A stretch of DNA of 64,000 nucleotides from Virgibacillus necropolis (GTDB taxonomy: Bacteria > Bacillota > Bacilli > Bacillales > Amphibacillaceae), in NCBI RefSeq assembly GCF_002224365.1, contig NZ_CP022437.1, forward strand, positions 2,914,001 through 2,978,000. The letters are read 5' to 3'. The position numbers were made by a program, and so were the translations under genes. Numbering within the stretch: position 1 is the stretch's first letter; every line of letters starts with the position of its first letter. The notes under the pieces were generated by a model, which did no database searches, was not told the origin of the DNA, and worked only from the letters and a program-made list of their open reading frames with translations. Positions 63,936 to 64,000 of the stretch are shown here, in pieces.

Positions 63936-64000
63936 TATTTCAGCCTCCCATTGAGTATTCATTCTTAGCTTTTGTTTAATTTTTGTTGCTGTTTGTTGTT

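Larger units (their letters stand above)
59868..63962 (-). repeat. Tandem array of ~1.1-kb lipoprotein/toxin-head units
   Basis: Lipoprotein starts lie at 59822, 60919, 62033, 62799 and 63935, so steps are 1097, 1114, 766 and 1136 bases. Each unit has the same leader ending AATGGGAGGCTG, a lipoprotein gene, a toxin-head segment and a short noncoding tail with AATAATTCCAATTATGTAAT. The noncoding parts are conserved as well as the genes, which points to recent duplication. Confidence 0.85.

Overview
This window is from a low-GC Gram-positive bacterium of the Bacillaceae, most like the Virgibacillus/Oceanobacillus/Lentibacillus group. The evidence is strong AGGAGG-type ribosome binding sites, a tandem T-box leader, an L-box riboswitch, YppG- and YpzI-type small proteins, the acetylase route to diaminopimelate, and a Yuk/Ess-type type VII secretion system (T7SS). 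No rRNA, tRNA, CRISPR array or complete prophage is visible. Genus is an inference; no database was used.

Layout. 1-10 kb: start of a flavin reductase gene, a giant multi-spanning membrane protein, a VOC-fold protein, a cytochrome bd locus with cydA followed directly by the CydD/CydC ABC exporter and no cydB, and a DUF4870 membrane protein. 10-16.5 kb: NhaC antiporter, enolase-superfamily racemase and GNAT operon, an Hsp20, a second GNAT, YppG, and an AimR-like peptide receptor followed by a 40-codon secreted pro-peptide (an arbitrium-like pair with no phage around it). 16.6-25 kb: a probable D-amino-acid/aspartate cluster (aspartate racemase, D-cysteine desulfhydrase-like, D-threonine aldolase/D-serine dehydratase-like, frameshifted threonine synthase-like), a dicarboxylate symporter, and an amidohydrolase with a membrane protein. 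25-37 kb: aroA(G)-hisC-tyrA behind two tandem T-boxes; then patA facing lysC-asd-dapA-dapB-dapH-deacetylase, the lysC side carrying a lysine riboswitch. A copy of the same ~146-bp repeat sits between the riboregulator and the first codon of each of the two operons. 37-40 kb: YpzI, an M20 amidohydrolase and a succinate-semialdehyde dehydrogenase.

40-64 kb is one accessory region built round a T7SS, all on the minus strand: esxA-esaB-essB-[MITE]-essC-esaA-essA, then two small partner proteins and an LXG toxin with a C-terminal TNT (NAD+ glycohydrolase-like) domain, its immunity candidate, and downstream remains of other toxin tails each with a membrane immunity candidate. Upstream of esxA lies a protein with the reverse layout (N-terminal lipase-like domain, C-terminal helical region), resembling the T7 phospholipase TslA, with a small helical partner. 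Upstream of that is a tandem array of ~1.1-kb units. Each unit is a lipoprotein gene (immunity candidate, TilA-like) followed by a truncated copy of the toxin's first ~20-75 codons. This array of immunity lipoproteins with orphan toxin heads on one side, and orphan toxin tails with immunity genes on the other, is the most notable structure in the window.
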